Shown in pieces: positions 24,101-35,209 of a stretch of DNA of 64,000 nucleotides. The translations under genes were made by a program, and so were the position numbers. How positions within the stretch are numbered: position 1 is the stretch's first letter; each line of letters opens with the position of its first letter. The notes under the pieces were generated by a model, which did no database searches, was not told the DNA's origin, and saw nothing but the letters and a program-made list of their open reading frames with translations. The DNA is from Cliona cf. orientalis (Eukaryota; Porifera; Demospongiae; Clionaida; Clionaidae): NCBI GenBank assembly GCA_963930775.1, contig OZ005695.1:4154001-4218000 (forward strand), written 5' to 3'.

Positions 24101-27100
24101 CGATCAATTAGACTCATCTCTACAATTTCCTATTAGCACTTCATGTGTGTACATGTGGCTTGTAGCCCTAAAACCCCACAAATCTGAAATATTTAATTTA
24201 GTATGTATCTCTTCTCTAATACATAGCTACTCATTCTAGTTGCACGGCTAGTCTCATCATATCCACTGCTATTCGGGATTCAAAATTAAACCACTGTGTG
24301 GCAGTGCGCGCATCTTTAAACAAGCCCCATCACTTGGCTTGTGGAAGGATTTCCTACCCCTAACTATATTTTTAATTGGGGTAACCTCCCCTATTAGGAA
24401 CAAGTTAGACTAAGATGTCCTTAAGTTGGGGTTTCACCCACTACCTATGAATATCACCTTGAAACCAAGCAGCTTCCAGCCCTGTGCTATAATAATATAG
24501 TATTCATGGCATGTGGACTGAAATCACAGTGGGTTCTATATACCTAGGATACTACCATATTATGGATCAACATACTTGCCCATCCCTTTCACCCTGAGCT
24601 TATTTTGGCTACCTCACTCATAGCTAGATAATTAGATTCTTGTGAATTCCAGGAATCAAATTTCAGCCTACATGTACATGTAGGTCATACATGATAATTG
24701 TTGGCCATCACCTAGCAACCATAGCCAGATTGCCGGCTATCAGAGAGGTGTAGGGTGTGCCAATGATGATAAATACACACATGTAGTTGCATGACCTTAA
24801 TTAGGGTGCATGAGATGCATTTGTGCATTAGGAATCCTCACACTTGGATGGATTTGCAACCCCCCCCCCCCTCCCCCAAATGGCAGATGTATACCAGATT
24901 ACTGAACAGGTATTACAAGGTGGTATTTTGAGATTGTGTACCTAACAGATGCTGGAATGTTTTCAACATCTGTTCCATAGGCTCATTCCAGTGTTTCAGT
25001 GTTATGTGCAGGAACTGGCCTGGGGACTAGCCTAGTGGGCGGTTTATTTACTACCTGGCAGACTGCTCAGGTGCAGTTCAGGCTAGGTGACAACTTTCTA
25101 CATTCACTTTAGGAGTAGCAGCCCTAGAAACCCATGAATACATGTCCCTCCCCCCCCCCCCCCCAAAACTACCCTTTCATTAGAGGTACATGTAGGTATC
25201 ATAGAGTCGGTAGACTCTATAAGTAGGGATGGCCCAGAAATGCCATATATGTAATACATTACAAATACCCAAATATCTCAAAATAAGTAGTTTTATGGAA
25301 TTTCTAAGTGTGAAAATCAGAATCTCCAGCAAATTATCTATCTAACAAGACCAAGATCATTCATCAAATCAATTGTACATGCCAGAACCAGATGTTCAAA
25401 AAAAATGGCCATTTCTCATTCTTTCTTTCTTCTTTCTCATTTCCAGGGCTAACTCAAGACTATCTGGACCTCTCACCTTACTTCTCATATAAATCCACTC
25501 TATTTTGTAGCGCGCAGTGCAGTGGCACGCTAGTTTGGCGTTATCTCAACAGTTAGCTACGTAATAGTGGGTGTGTACGGCGCATTCGATTGAGTGTGTC
25601 TGATACGCCGCCATTTTGTGATATAATGCGCATGCTCGGAATGTGTTGCTATGGTGAAGTCATGTGACAGCGCCTGGCCGCACCCTAGGCGCGGCGATCG
25701 ATCGCGAGCTAGCTGGCCAGCTACGTACGTACTACCGCGTTCAGCGGTGCGCTGGATCGATCATGGATATGAAGGTGCAAGGCTCGAGGAGCAGTAAGGC
25801 GCTAGGCATAGGCGAGCTATTCGCTAGCGCGTGCAGCGCTAGTGCTCCGCTGGATCGATCATAGATATCATACTATATCATACGAAGGCTCCCGACAAGC
25901 GGCTCGAGGGAGCGGTTAAACGTACAGATCATAAAATTATGCCCGGTACTGAGCTAGCTGCTGCCAAGAATAAAACTTAGAACTCGGTTTTCTCCCTAAG
26001 CAGAGTCTCATGGGCCGCCTAAATAATACCATTATAGGCATATGAGTGCAAGTTAATGAGGGGCGTGGCTACGAATTCTGACACCTCCCATTAAGCTTCT
26101 ACTTATAAATACACTGGACAGAAGTTGTGATAAGATGGCACTGATAAATTACACTAAGTACAATAAAAAAAGAACAGAAACAAGTATAAAAAACAATTGA
26201 ATAAAATTGAAGAATAAAGTAGGGATGGCAGGATCAAAAAGTACACAAACAAGAGATAATCGTATCTACTATACATCCCTATGCTTGCTTTTTGAGGGTT
26301 ACAAAAATAATCAGAGTATTAATATACGATTGAATCAAAACTGATAAACTCGAACCTTTATGACAACTAGGGAACAACCTGAATATCTCCCACATAGCTA
26401 CCGCACTCAACAAACGCGTCAATATTAATAGGTGCATAGATAATAATCGAGAAAGCAAGCGTAGGGATGTATAGTAGATACGATTATCTCTTGTTTGTGT
26501 ACTTTTTGATCCTGCCATCCCTACTTTATTCTTCAATTTTATTCAATTGTTTTTTATACTTGTTTTATTATGCTAGCATCCTAACAATAATTACATGTAT
26601 ATATGAGAAAAGGGACCATCACTTGGGATATTTCATAAATTTTAAATTGACCATACACAAGGTCATGGTGGTGATTTATTCACTGATATTAACAAAGCTC
26701 CTAGTAAGAGCAAGCATCGTGAGGTATGTACCATGTTTATGCTAATAGAATGCAAGCTAAAAAAATAAATACGATTTTAATTTTAGCGCAATTTTCTGGT
26801 TAAGGTCGTCACACTCTACACTAAGATGTATTATGAGAAGTCCTAGAACGCAAATTTTCTTGCGCTAATCTTGCGTTTTATTTGCATAAACACTGTATTT
26901 ATAGCCCAGTATCATTCCATAACATAGATCTTTATCATGCTATAAATATTATTTTCTTAATCAATGGCAGCTACTGAAATCGAAAACATATGTAGTTAAC
27001 ATCATGATATGGGACTGCATGTGCCTACGAAAATTAACTATAAATGGAAAACTACTTTTAGCATCTATTGACAATCAATGGCTTAAGCTATCATAATAAT

Positions 27101-28946
27101 TTTTAACTACTGCAGTGCGTTTGGGAATATCCCATGTTATTACACAACATGTAGCAAGTTATTAGTGTGACAAACACTATTGTTGCAGACCTGCAGGAAA
27201 CTTCAACTTGTGAATTGCGTCTTGATTACATGACATACACCTACATGCATATCACATACAAATGGCATCCATATCAGGGTTTCATTTAGGGGGGGCGGGG
27301 AGGGTCACTCGCCCCTCCCCTTGGAAGCTGGCTGCCCCCCCTTGAGAGTAGCCACCATCCATACATGCAATACATGCACAAGTAAAAGATTTAAACGGTT
27401 GAAAGTGTCCAAAGCGGCAGTTTTGCTCATTTTTAAGCCATAAATTAGCTGAAGCTTCGCGCTACGCGCAGTAGGAGACACATCACACACATCCTTGCAA
27501 CATTTGACTTAAAATAGAGGGGAACCAGTAGATATTACTGACAGACTTTCCCCATACGATGAGTGCTCAGAAGCCACCAGAAACAGTCTCAGAGGTTGAA
27601 ACATTAAAAATTTTCCTGGGGGAGCATACCCCCAGACCCCCCCTAATATAATGAAGTTAATGAGCACAACATCATTCTTTACAGATGGAAAACATACTAT
27701 AGTCTTTACCCCCCCCTTAACTCTGGAATTGTCGCGTTTGCCCCCCCCCCCTTGACAAAAATCCTAAATGAAACCCTGCATGTAATAGTACAGTAGCACA
27801 CGATAATATTATGTTTGTTAGAATGATAAGGTCACGTACGTTGCAAATATAGTTATTATTAATCCCATCAGGTTCAGCAAGACGACACACATAATGGATT
27901 TTCTGACGAAAGCAAAGACCCAGATATCGATGTAAGTTCAATTCCAATCAATTAAACTCATCCCTACAATTTCCTGTTGGCATTTCATGCATGTATGTGT
28001 GGCTTGTAGCTCTAAAACCCCACAGATCTGACATATTATGTATCTCCTCTCTAATACATATGTACTCATTCCAGGTGTATGGCTAGTCTCATCATATCCA
28101 GGGCTTCATTTGGGGGGGGGGGGGGGGGGGGGACAGGGGAGCCAAGAAATCACCTTAGCGTGAATAACAATAGTAATGATAATAAGTGCTAAGAGCATTC
28201 AAAATGTAGTGCCTGAGAGTGCACCAGAAGCAATCTCAGGGAGTCCAAATGCAAAAATTTCCTGGAGAGCCTGGCCCCCAGACCCCCCTAGAGATCATAT
28301 GCTTACACACATGGAAAATGGTCTTGCCCCCCTTTGATCTCATAGTAACTTGTTCCCCTCCTTAGGAAACTTTCTAAATGAAGGCCTGATATCCATATTG
28401 CTATTCGGGATTCAAAATTAAATCACTGTGTGGCAGTGCTCCTTTGGCTTGTGGGAATTATATGTATTAAAGAAAAGATTTCTTACCCCTAACTATATTT
28501 TGACTTGGGGTAACACCCCCTATTAGGAACAATTAAGGTAAACTAAGATGTCCTCACCAACTGCCTATGAGTATCACCAAGCAGCTTCCAATCCTGTGCT
28601 ATATAGTATTCATGGCATGTGGAACTAAATTACAATAGGCCCTATATACTACTCAGCAACATAGTTGCCCATCCCTTTCACCCTAAGCTTATTTTAGCTA
28701 CATACCTCACTCACAGATAATTAGATTCATGTGAATTCTAGGAATCAAGTTTCAGCTTACATGTACTGTATTATATAAGTCCTACATAATTAATTGTTGG
28801 CTATCGCCTAGCAACCATAGCCAAATTGCCCGCTATCAAAGAGATGTGTGTGATGGTAGGGTGTGCCAATAATGAGAGAGGTTATGCATGTAAATACACA
28901 CATGTAGTTGCATGACCTTAATTGGGGTGCATGCTATCCCAACTAC

Positions 28947-29000
<54 letters not shown>

Positions 29001-30729
29001 CAGGTGTATACAGGATTACTGAACAGGTATTACAAGGTAGTGTTTTGAGATTGTGTATCTAATGGATGCTGGAATGTTTTCAACATCTGTCCCTGAGGCT
29101 CATTCCAGTGTTTCAGTGTTATGTGCAGGAATAGGCCTGGGGACTAGGCTAGTGGCTGGTTTATTTACTACCTGGCAGACTGGCCCAGATACAGTTGTGT
29201 AATTATAGTATGCTGGGGACATTCCCAGGGAACTACCCTCTAATGTATAGCTCACCCTAGAAACCCATGAATGCATGTTGGCATGTACACATACATTTTT
29301 GTGGAGATGCTGAATGTCCATTGAGAGGTCACTGACAATGATGATAATTCAGTGTTACTTCCAATTGTCAGGGAGGGTGCAGGTCCCCCCCCCCCCCCCC
29401 CCCAAAAACTACCGGGTAGATAAATTATGCCGGCATAATTTTGAGCATAGTAGGCATGTATAAGCATTTAAGAATATTATTATTATACTTGCATACGTAT
29501 AGGCATCAACTGGCATAATTTTGAGAATTTTAGGACACATAGCTACATGTATATGTTGTCTCAATCCCTGCACTACCTACATTGTATTATGGGTTGATCA
29601 ATCAGCTGGTATCAACTTTTGTATCCAAAGCACATTATAATAACTAAAATGGCTGCACTTGACGATATAATGTAACTGAGTCTCATTGTATCTTATAATA
29701 ATATTATCGGTTTCTGTTAATATTTTAACTTGAGCATAATGCATGGGCAATACAGTTGAACGTACGTACCCCTCTAAAGTGGATACCATTGAGACCAAAA
29801 ATTTTGTCCGCTGTAGTGAGGTGTCCTTAGCTCAGGGGTTAGTGGTTGACCATGCCCCTCCTACAGTCGCGGCCAGCTATGATCAAGCACTACTGTGGAT
29901 GACGAAAAAGACAGTATTGATGGGAGATCTGTCAACTGACAGCTCCTAAGCAAGAATTTGAGACATATTTAGGCTTTACTCTAGATACTGGTCACTGAAA
30001 CCGAACGATTTTAATGGTGGGTGTGGCCTAACTGTCCGTTATGGTTGTTCACTACTGTGCAGGCTCGAACGGACCAAAATAAGTGTCCGTTATACGGAAT
30101 AGCGGGGTGTCCGCTGTTGAGGGGGTTTGAATAGAAGTCTATGGAAATACAATCCGGACATTCAGAATTGTTCATTATATCGCAGGTGTCCGCCGTTGAG
30201 GGGTGTTCATTAAGCGGGGTTCCACTGTATACATGCATTGTATTAGGCACACTGCTTGATGGGAACTTCGGAATAGCATTATGGCCATTTACCTACCCGT
30301 ACCCCTCTCTTTCATGCCATGATAAGAGTCATGTGTATTGCGATACTGTCAACAAAACCGCTAGTTATCTTGTTCACCCTTATTAGTCATAATTATTTGA
30401 CTCCAAACAAGTTTTGCAGCTGCTAGCCTCCTAACAATAGTTTATAAATTTCATGGTGGTTGACGACCTTTACCAGAAGAACGCACATTTTTCAAAAGAA
30501 ATATTTTTCCATGCACTCTATATAAAAAAGATAAAGATGTTACATAAAGTGTAACATTTCACAGGTAAAGACTGATAATATTATTTCACCAAGAGAAGCT
30601 GACATACCGCCACCAAAGCCAAAGAGGATGAGCAAGGCCGAGAGTGAGACCAAGGATAAAGAGAAAGCCTCTAAGCCACCACTGTCTGACCCCGGTTATG
30701 AAGACTTAGATAACTTTGAAAGCAGCTAA
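21185..30729 (+). CDS. Receptor gene B: Ig-FN3-TM receptor with tyrosine tail
   Basis: Exons 21185-21224 (signal core VLILELALLQELS), 21659-22024 (Ig), 22095-22445 (FN3), 23074-23220 (TM), 23316-23373, 23425-23524, 27878-27931 and 30565-30729 (stop). All junctions keep frame: 427 codons plus a first ATG exon I could not place. The ectodomain is one Ig and one FN3 domain on phase-1 exons, then a short S/T-rich stalk, a 23-residue helix (AVPIVLILVAAIIIGILIIL) and a YYRR stop-transfer. The tail carries SHPYELT, DLYTDI, IPPPKPKR (SH3-type) and GYEDLDNF. It is likely a surface receptor signalling through phosphotyrosine. Its tail exons are duplicated in the introns (see 24040 and 26640). Ligand and partners are unknown. 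Confidence 0.75.
23425..25170 (+). repeat. Segmental duplication, copy 1
   Basis: It starts with the 100-nt tail exon and continues through intron sequence. Landmarks are CAGTATCATTCCATAACAT, GGTCACGTA.GTTGCAA, ACACATAATGGATTTTCTGA, TTGCTAGG/CCTAGCAACCATAGCC and GATGCTGGAATGTTTTCAAC. Each recurs in order in 26640-29420. Confidence 0.8.
24040..24093 (+). pseudogene. Inactive copy of gene B tail exon QDHTHNGFSDESKD
   Basis: It is equivalent to the exon at 27878-27931. The acceptor (ACTTAG|CAAGACC) is intact, but six bases including the donor GT are missing (GATATAAGTTC here, GATATCGATGTAAGTTC in the other copy). Reading on gives LDISSISIN then a stop. Transcripts should therefore use the second copy. 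Confidence 0.65.
25540..25920. promoter_or_regulatory. Candidate CpG-rich promoter-like patch in gene B intron
   Basis: A GC-rich island in AT-rich sequence. It has GCCGCCATTTTG (YY1-type) at about 25609, GCGCATGC (NRF1-type) at 25628, and two imperfect tandem units built on GCTGGATCGATCAT.GATAT and CTCGAGGGAGC. I see no clear downstream exon. Motif names come from vertebrate consensus sequences, so function is inference. Confidence 0.3.
26160..26575. repeat. Hairpin-family repeat, near-perfect copy
   Basis: Arms of about 110 bp: ATAAAGTAGGGATGGCAGG..TCAAAAAGTACACAAACAAG..ATCGTATCTACTATACATCC and their exact complement at 26445-26560. It lies just before copy 2 of the gene B tail exon and seems to have displaced that exon's 5' part. 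Confidence 0.8.
26665..26723 (+). pseudogene. Copy 2 of gene B tail exon, tyrosine changed to phenylalanine
   Basis: It reads HTQGHGGDLFTDINKAPS where the used exon reads HTQAPGGDLYTDINKAPS. The donor (GAG|GTATGT) is intact. The 5' half of the exon and its acceptor are gone and an in-frame stop lies upstream. It is probably not spliced, or only through an unseen acceptor. Confidence 0.6.
27278..27779. mobile_element. hAT-like MITE (CAGGGTTTCATTTAGG ends)
   Basis: Ends CAGGGTTTCATTTAGGGG and CCTAAATGAAACCCTG are inverted. The paralogous sequence at about 23945-23970 (AAATGGCATACATGTAGTAA) lacks the element. Confidence 0.65.
28103..28389. mobile_element. hAT-like MITE, second copy
   Basis: Starts CAGGGCTTCATTTGGGG and ends AAATGAAGGCCTG, and is flanked by ATATCCA on both sides. 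The empty site (CATCATATCCACTGCTATTC) is at about 24257 in copy 1. It contains a long G run. Confidence 0.65.
28948..28999. repeat. 52-base poly-C tract
   Basis: An uninterrupted run of C. Shorter C or G runs occur at 19001, 24859, 25149, 28115, 29386 and 49657. The true length may differ because of sequencing or assembly slippage. Confidence 0.9.
29753..30227. mobile_element. Pogo/Tigger-like MITE, 475 bp
   Basis: TA-flanked. Left CAGTTGAACGTACGTACCCC, right GCGGGGTTCCACTG. The interior repeats GGTGTCCGC.GTTGAGG and GTCCGTTATACGG, as in the common 'CAGTGGAACC..AAGCGGACACC' elements of invertebrates. Confidence 0.7.
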
Positions 30730-31519
30730 AAATACATTTGCTGATTTGTGTATTATGACCGTAGTTTGGAATACTATTTTTATCCCTATCAATATTGATA
30801 ATATTATTACTGATATTAGTGCATAAACGATTAAATTTTGTACAATGTCCATGATCAATGTGTGCACATGTGCATAATTTCAATACTGTAACAACGAAAG
30901 AACGGCTGAACTCCATCATAGCATGCTCAATGAGTGCATGTGTAGCCATATGGATGATGATCCACCTTGTCACTTAGCTAGTACTGCATGCATAATAATA
31001 ATAGTCATAATAATAAGGCTATGCAGGCACATATATATGCCTCACATGCACACATTTCTAGTCACTGGCAAGTTCATGAAGGAGTACTAGTATTCCACCA
31101 ACATGCATGCATATTATTATTAAAGACAGTACATTGCATTGTATATAGCTATAATATACATATTATACTAATGTTCTAGATGGTGTATAGTAATTATTAT
31201 TACATCCTTAGTAGACTATAATTATAGCAATTTACTTTTCTGAAACAAGCAATATTTGCCCAGTAAGTTAAGCCTAGGGTATCGAATCGTGAAATTTGCC
31301 ATGGCAACAGGTGAATATGGGAAATGGTTCTATAAATATTTTAAAGTTGGTCATCTGTTTTCATTTTCAAGTTATGGCACTTTAATTTAAAGCATTTGAC
31401 GATTACGTAATATGACATAACTTAAGCATGTATAATATTATGCTACATACATACATAGTGACCCTTACCATATACAATGAAGCTACTCAGGATGTGGTAA
31501 TCTTTTCATTATTATTATT

Positions 31520-33635
31520 ACATCCCGAGTCCCAATCCGCAAAAAAGAATTCGGCCGCGCGATGAGTAATTATGACGAAACCTATGATGAAACCTATGAT
31601 GAAATTATTGAAACCTATGATGAAATTATGATGAAATTATGATGAAATTGGGGTGAAGACTGCTTCAAAATGTTTAGCGCGCATGACAGGGTGTTGGGAC
31701 CCAGAATTCGAACCTAGCGTACAAGAGATCGTGGACTATCGATGACATATGGCGATTCTCTCAGTTCGCTTTCTTTGGCGAGCGAGCTCTCTGGGGGGAT
31801 TTCCCTATACAGTCTAGCACATGGCAGTGGAGGTCACGTTCGGGTCAACCGGCTCAACCCGCGCGCCCCGATATACTGCCTGTACGGAGCATGCGCAGTT
31901 TGTCGATGTGTCCATGGCGGCGTACAGTAAGCGCGGTGCAATACTTATGAGGGACTCGGGATGTAGTCTCTAAGTTGTTCATTACATCCCGAGTCCCAAT
32001 CCGCAAAAAAGAATTCGGCCGCGCGATGAGTAATTATGATGAAACCTATGATGAAACCTATGATGAAATTATTGAAACCTATGATGAAATTATGATGAAA
32101 TTATGATGAAATTGCTGTGAAACTGTTTCAAAATGTTTAGCGCGCATGAAAGGTTGTTGGGACCCAGAATTCGAACCTAGCGTAGAAGACGTCGTGGACT
32201 ATCGATGAGATATGGCGATTTTCTCAGTTCGCTTTCCTTGGCGAGCTCGCACTCGGGGGGATTTCCCTGTTCAGTCTAGCACATGGCAGGTGGAGGTCAC
32301 GTTCGGGTCAACCGGCTCAAGCCGCGCGCCCCAATATACGCGTGTACGGAGCATGCGCAGTTCGTCGACGTGTCCTAGTTCGAATTTATGGCGGCTACTT
32401 TTCGTGAGGGACTCGGGATGTAGTCTCTAAGTTGTTCATTACGTCCAGAGTCCCAATTAGAAAAAACTATTCCGCCGACCGATGAGGTAATTGTGATGTA
32501 AAATATGACGAAAATGCGGTTAAGACTGTTTCAAAATGTTTAGCACACATGAAAGCTTGTTGGGGCCCAGAATTCGAGCCTAGCGTAGAAGAGATCGTGG
32601 ACTATCCGATGAAATCTTTATGGCGTTTCTCTCAGTTCGCTTTCTCTAGCGAGCTCGCTTTCAGGGCAGGGGGATTTCCCTATTCAGTCGAGCACGTGGC
32701 AGGTGAAGGTCAACCGGCTCAAGCCGCGCGCCCCAATATTGTACGCGTATACGGAGCATGCGCAGTTTGTCAATGTGTCCTAGTTCGAATTTATGGCGGC
32801 GTATTCATGAGGGACTCTGGTCTGGACGTAGTCTCTAAGTTTTTCATTACGTCCGGAGTCCCAATTACTATTCGGCCGACCGATGAGGTAATTGTGATGT
32901 AAAATATGACGAAAATGCGGTTAAGACTGTTTCAAAATGTTTAGCACGCATGAAGGCTTGTTGGGGCCTAGAATTCGAGTCTAGCGTAGAAGAGATCGTG
33001 GACTATCCGATGATATCCTTATGGCGTTTCTCTCAGTTCGCTTTCTCTAGCGAGCTCGCTTTCAGGGCAGGGGGATTTCCCTATTCAGTCGAGCACGTGG
33101 CAGGTGAAGGTCAACCGGCTCAAGCCGCGCGCCCCAATATTGTACGCGTATACGGAGCATGCGCAGTTTGTCGATGTGTCCTAGTTCGAATTTGTGGCGG
33201 CGTATTCGTGAGGGACTCTGGACGTAGTCTCTTTATTACGTCCAGAGTCCCAATTAGAAAAAAACTATTCGGCCGACCGATGAGGTAATTGTGATGTAAA
33301 ATATGATGTAAAATATGACGAATATGCGGTTAAGACTGTTTCAAAATGTTTAGCACGCATGAAAGCTTGTTGGGGCCCAGAATTCGAGCCTAGCGTAGAA
33401 GACATCGTGGACTATCCGATGATATCCTTATGGCGTTTCTCTCAGTTCGCTTTCTCTAGCGAGCTCGCTTTCAGGGCAGGGGGATTTCCCTATTCAGTCG
33501 AGCACGTGGCAGGTGAAGGTCAACCGGCTCAAGCCGCGCGCCCCAATATTGTACTCGTATACGGAGCATGCGCGGTTTGTCAATGTGTCCTAGTTCGAAT
33601 TTATGGCGGCTTATTCATGAGGGACTCTGGACGTA
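31520..33635 (+). repeat. Tandem array of five about 390-450 bp units
   Basis: Units at about 31520-31966, 31983-32422, 32440-32830, 32849-33226 and 33238-33635. Each begins ACATCCCGAGTCCCAAT or ACGTCC.GAGTCCCAAT and ends GGGACTC.GGA.GTAG, so unit ends are mutually inverted. A short AGTCTCTAAGTTGTTCATT spacer separates most. Later units share a 110-117 codon frame (MKACWG..EFEPSVEEIVDY) that is open because of recent amplification and not obviously a gene. Units end with GAGCATGCGCAGT and GAATTTATGGCGGC, resembling NRF1 and YY1 sites. Confidence 0.85.
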
Positions 33636-33655
33636 GTTTCCAAGTTGTTCATTAC

Positions 33656-34434
33656 ATCCCCAGTATAAATTTACTTTTTTTGCGGTTATAAGGTAATTAT
33701 GTTGTAATTATGATGTAACCTATGTCGTCATAGCGCTAAAATTCAGAGCCTTTACAGAACACTTCTGAGACCTGAAAATCCACAGAATCATATATTAACT
33801 TACATACATATCCAGCGAATACATTAAAAGCTGAGTGCTACTTTCTCCGACAAGTAACGCCAGCCGAACTTCACGCGTTCTCTTGGCTGACGTAATCCTG
33901 TGGATAAATAAAGCTAGCCTTGCGCTATTTATAGCACGCGTCATGCCACGACCGATTTGAAGTTCGGAAGCTGTACTGTGCTGTCGAGTTCATCTCCTTT
34001 GATTGAAGCATCGAAATTCGAAGTCGAAAGTTGATCTTAGACTCCATCTCTGCGATTGAGGCCCCGGCATCGATGTGTGTATTGACGACCTTTACCACAT
34101 GCACCATTAGAACTATGCAGCCACTGGGGATGTGGTCAAGGGTTCATTATAGTCAAAATTAATTTTAAATTTCTATTGAATTCATGATCAGTATGCTTGA
34201 TCAACTGAGCTAGCTTCATTTCAGTCTCCAAGGGGTATGGGTATGCTGGAAACCCTGCAGCTGACAGCATAAGTTGCAGTTGGCAAGATAAATACTGATG
34301 CAGGGTACTATAAGTAATGCTTTTGCCTATCAAGAAAATGCCATTGTGATAGAGTTGCAACAATTGGTGGAGCTCCAGGGAGCTGGTAACTACAATAATA
34401 GACGTAGGTACGTACATGTATAATAATCATTACG
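33656..34434. other. Spacer downstream of PLD6, no gene seen
   Basis: It contains a TGACGACCTTTACC box (34083-34096) and short frames only. PLD6 3' UTR probably occupies the part next to 34434. Confidence 0.4.
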
Positions 34435-35082
34435 TTAGCTATCCTCTTGAGGATTATATTGTCTCCATAGAATTTCAAACTGCTTGGTAAATGGTTGTAC
34501 CAGTTTCGGTTCACTAGTTATAATAACATTCTCCTGGTTGCCACAAAGTGCTTGAGTTGTCCAGTTCAGTGACCCACTCATAAGGAGTTCCCCATCCACA
34601 ACCACAAACTTGTGATGCATAAGGAAAGCTGTTGTGTCAACACGGACCTGTATCCCGGCACGACGCAGTCTGTTCACTTGAGTCCCAGAAAACATCAACT
34701 GCTCATCATTGGTGACTACTCGGACAACCACCCCATCTTGGTGAGCACTAATTAGAATATCACCCAGTTCACGACTTGCTATTGTCAGCATACACACAGA
34801 TATGGAGTATTTGGCTTGCTGGAGTCCCTTAAACAGCTCCCATAAGCTTCCTTTATGATCAGTGTTCTCAGTTTTTAGGTTTTCCTTGTGGTCTGGCGCG
34901 TGGTTGGATGATTCGGAAATGAGTTGGGTTGTGGCTGAGTCCGGGAAGAACAGGACTTTGTTTATTATCGCTCGTCTTGGCTTCTTCTTGCGGCTACGAC
35001 TCCATATCAACCACACTATCATAGAGAAGACTGAACCAGCAAGCACTGCAGCCGTTACAGTATAGACTCGCGTCGCACACAT
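34435..35082 (-). CDS. PLD6: PLD6 / zucchini: mitochondrial PLD-family nuclease or cardiolipin hydrolase
   Basis: Single-exon gene of 215 residues. Residues 7-27 form an N-terminal membrane anchor followed by basic RSRKKKPRR, as in outer-mitochondrial PLD6. One HKD motif is complete: H156-x-K158, D163, G170-S171-x-N173 (HHKFVVVDGELLMSGSLNW). Family members dimerise to form one active site. They are known either to cleave piRNA precursors or to hydrolyse cardiolipin to phosphatidic acid. The sequence cannot separate these two roles. Human PLD6 is slightly longer (about 250). The ATG at 35082 is the only sensible start. The gene is divergent from sphingosine kinase, with about 127 bp between start codons. 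Confidence 0.93.
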   Translation of the reverse strand: MCATRVYTVTAAVLAGSVFSMIVWLIWSRSRKKKPRRAIINKVLFFPDSATTQLISESSNHAPDHKENLKTENTDHKGSLWELFKGLQQAKYSISVCMLTIASRELGDILISAHQDGVVVRVVTNDEQLMFSGTQVNRLRRAGIQVRVDTTAFLMHHKFVVVDGELLMSGSLNWTTQALCGNQENVIITSEPKLVQPFTKQFEILWRQYNPQEDS

Positions 35083-35209
35083 CTAGTACTCACAATAGGT
35101 GATGGTCGTCAACATAACTTGTTTCGTTTAGGCCACGCCTACTCACGACCAGTTGCGTATCTCGTGCATGCTCAATCGAGACAGTCAGTGGACATACAGT
35201 GAAACAAGC
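35083..35209. promoter_or_regulatory. Shared PLD6/sphingosine kinase promoter region
   Basis: The whole 5' space between two divergent genes is about 127 bp. It contains GGCCACGCCTA (GC/CACCC-box-like) at 35131 and ATGGTCGTCAAC at 35102. No TATA box is apparent. Bidirectional use is inferred from geometry only. Confidence 0.55.

Larger units (their letters stand above)
26640..29420 (+). repeat. Segmental duplication, copy 2
   Basis: Paralogue of 23425-25170, enlarged by two hAT-like MITEs (27278-27779, 28103-28389) and a 52-base C tract. The unenlarged copy shows the corresponding empty sites. Confidence 0.8.

Noticed and set aside
6229..30729. One large gene joining A and B (two Ig-FN3 modules, 661 codons)
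   Set aside because: Phases would allow it, but gene B has its own signal-core exon at 21185-21224 homologous to that of gene C. Separate genes are simpler.
32549..33691. Three 110-117 codon frames starting MKACWG
   Set aside because: Units are near-identical through recent tandem amplification. Units 1 and 2 do not keep the frame, and no protein family is recognisable.
35153..35167. Earlier start for sphingosine kinase at 35153
   Set aside because: The codon there is TTG. The first ATGs are 35168 (poor context) and 35210 (good context).
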